64,000 nt of DNA, from positions 806,001 to 870,000 of the forward strand of contig CBDCYR010000005.1 in the NCBI GenBank assembly GCA_965224275.1, in the 5' to 3' direction. The number at the start of each line of letters is the position of its first letter. The first letter of the stretch is position 1. This DNA comes from CAUZWH01 sp965224275. GTDB lineage: Bacteria > Pseudomonadota > Alphaproteobacteria > SHVV01. The notes under the pieces are model-generated. The model made no database searches, had not been told where the DNA came from, and saw only the letters and a program-made list of their open reading frames with translations. The translations under genes were made by a program, and so were the position numbers. Positions 63,921 to 64,000 of the stretch are shown one piece after another.

Positions 63921-64000
63921 ATGAACGTAAAAACGATCATCGGCACGAAAGGCGATGGCGTCATCACCGCGCTTGAAAGCGACACGATCAGCAGTGTCGC
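63921..64000 (+). CDS. Start of a CBS-domain-like protein (partial)
   Basis: ATG 63921 follows a good GGAGGGTGAC site, and the first 26 residues read MNVKTIIGTKGDGVITALES then DTISSV. This is the usual opening of small two-CBS-domain proteins that bind adenosine nucleotides. The gene runs off the right edge of the window, so length and identity cannot be confirmed. Confidence 0.6.
   Translation, partial: MNVKTIIGTKGDGVITALESDTISSV

Noticed and set aside
1..64000. tRNA, rRNA, riboswitch or phage genes
   Set aside because: I saw no cloverleaf, conserved rRNA segment, known riboswitch core, integrase or structural phage gene.

Overview
The window looks like part of the chromosome of an uncultivated sulfur-oxidising alphaproteobacterium, probably Rhodospirillales-like. 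That placement is an inference from gene content (AprBA with AprM plus Sat, class III cyclase, CoA-transferase and acyl-CoA dehydrogenase genes) and from the GC-rich codon use; no rRNA or tRNA gene is present to anchor it. Insertion sequences, MITE-like elements, tandem duplications and broken genes are common, so the genome appears to be actively rearranging.

Layout. 0.1-5.4 kb: amidohydrolase, an IS5-family element, a cyclic-nucleotide-binding protein, ZapE ATPase and an enoyl-CoA hydratase. 5.5-6.2 kb: a broken RraA-like gene. 6.3-20.2 kb: the most unusual region, a one-directional electron-transfer cluster. It encodes an FAD/NAD(P) oxidoreductase with two cyclic-nucleotide domains and a ferredoxin tail (deleted internally and split by an IS1595 element), a predicted diheme b-type membrane protein, an FHA domain joined to a decaheme cytochrome c, two secreted proteins (one GlcG/HbpS-like), an outer-membrane barrel candidate and a decaheme/LVIVD-propeller cytochrome. 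Reading order suggests an electron path from NAD(P)H to the outer membrane, but at least four of its genes carry frame lesions. 20.3-23.2 kb: a Rieske oxygenase and a five-haem cytochrome on the minus strand. 23.2-24.2 kb: a second, nearly identical IS5 copy.

24.2-35.5 kb: a type II secretion operon in the order prepilin peptidase, gspE, F, G, H, J, K, L, M, C-like, D. No gspI is seen, and short tandem repeats sit at several gene junctions. 35.7-39.4 kb: a secreted PPC-domain protein (candidate substrate) and a MORN/secretin-N-domain protein that may serve the same machine. 39.7-46.2 kb: RidA, a DUF1989 protein, acyl-CoA dehydrogenase, an IS1380-family element inserted at the edge of a MITE, a frameshifted flavin disulfide reductase and a ferritin-like protein. 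46.5-48.1 kb: a TolB/TPR signalling protein.

48.2-52.8 kb: sulfite oxidation by the APS pathway. aprM-aprB-aprA run leftwards and sat runs rightwards; Apr would make APS from sulfite and AMP, and Sat would convert APS to sulfate and ATP. Behind sat is a 221-bp repeat array that carries a copy of a piece of sat itself. 53.6-64 kb: ordinary metabolic and signalling genes (MazG-like, phosphoesterase, sugar isomerase-like, adenylate cyclase, GYD, acyl-CoA dehydrogenase, CoA transferase, class I amidotransferase, sorbosone-dehydrogenase-like) and the start of a CBS-domain gene at the right edge.
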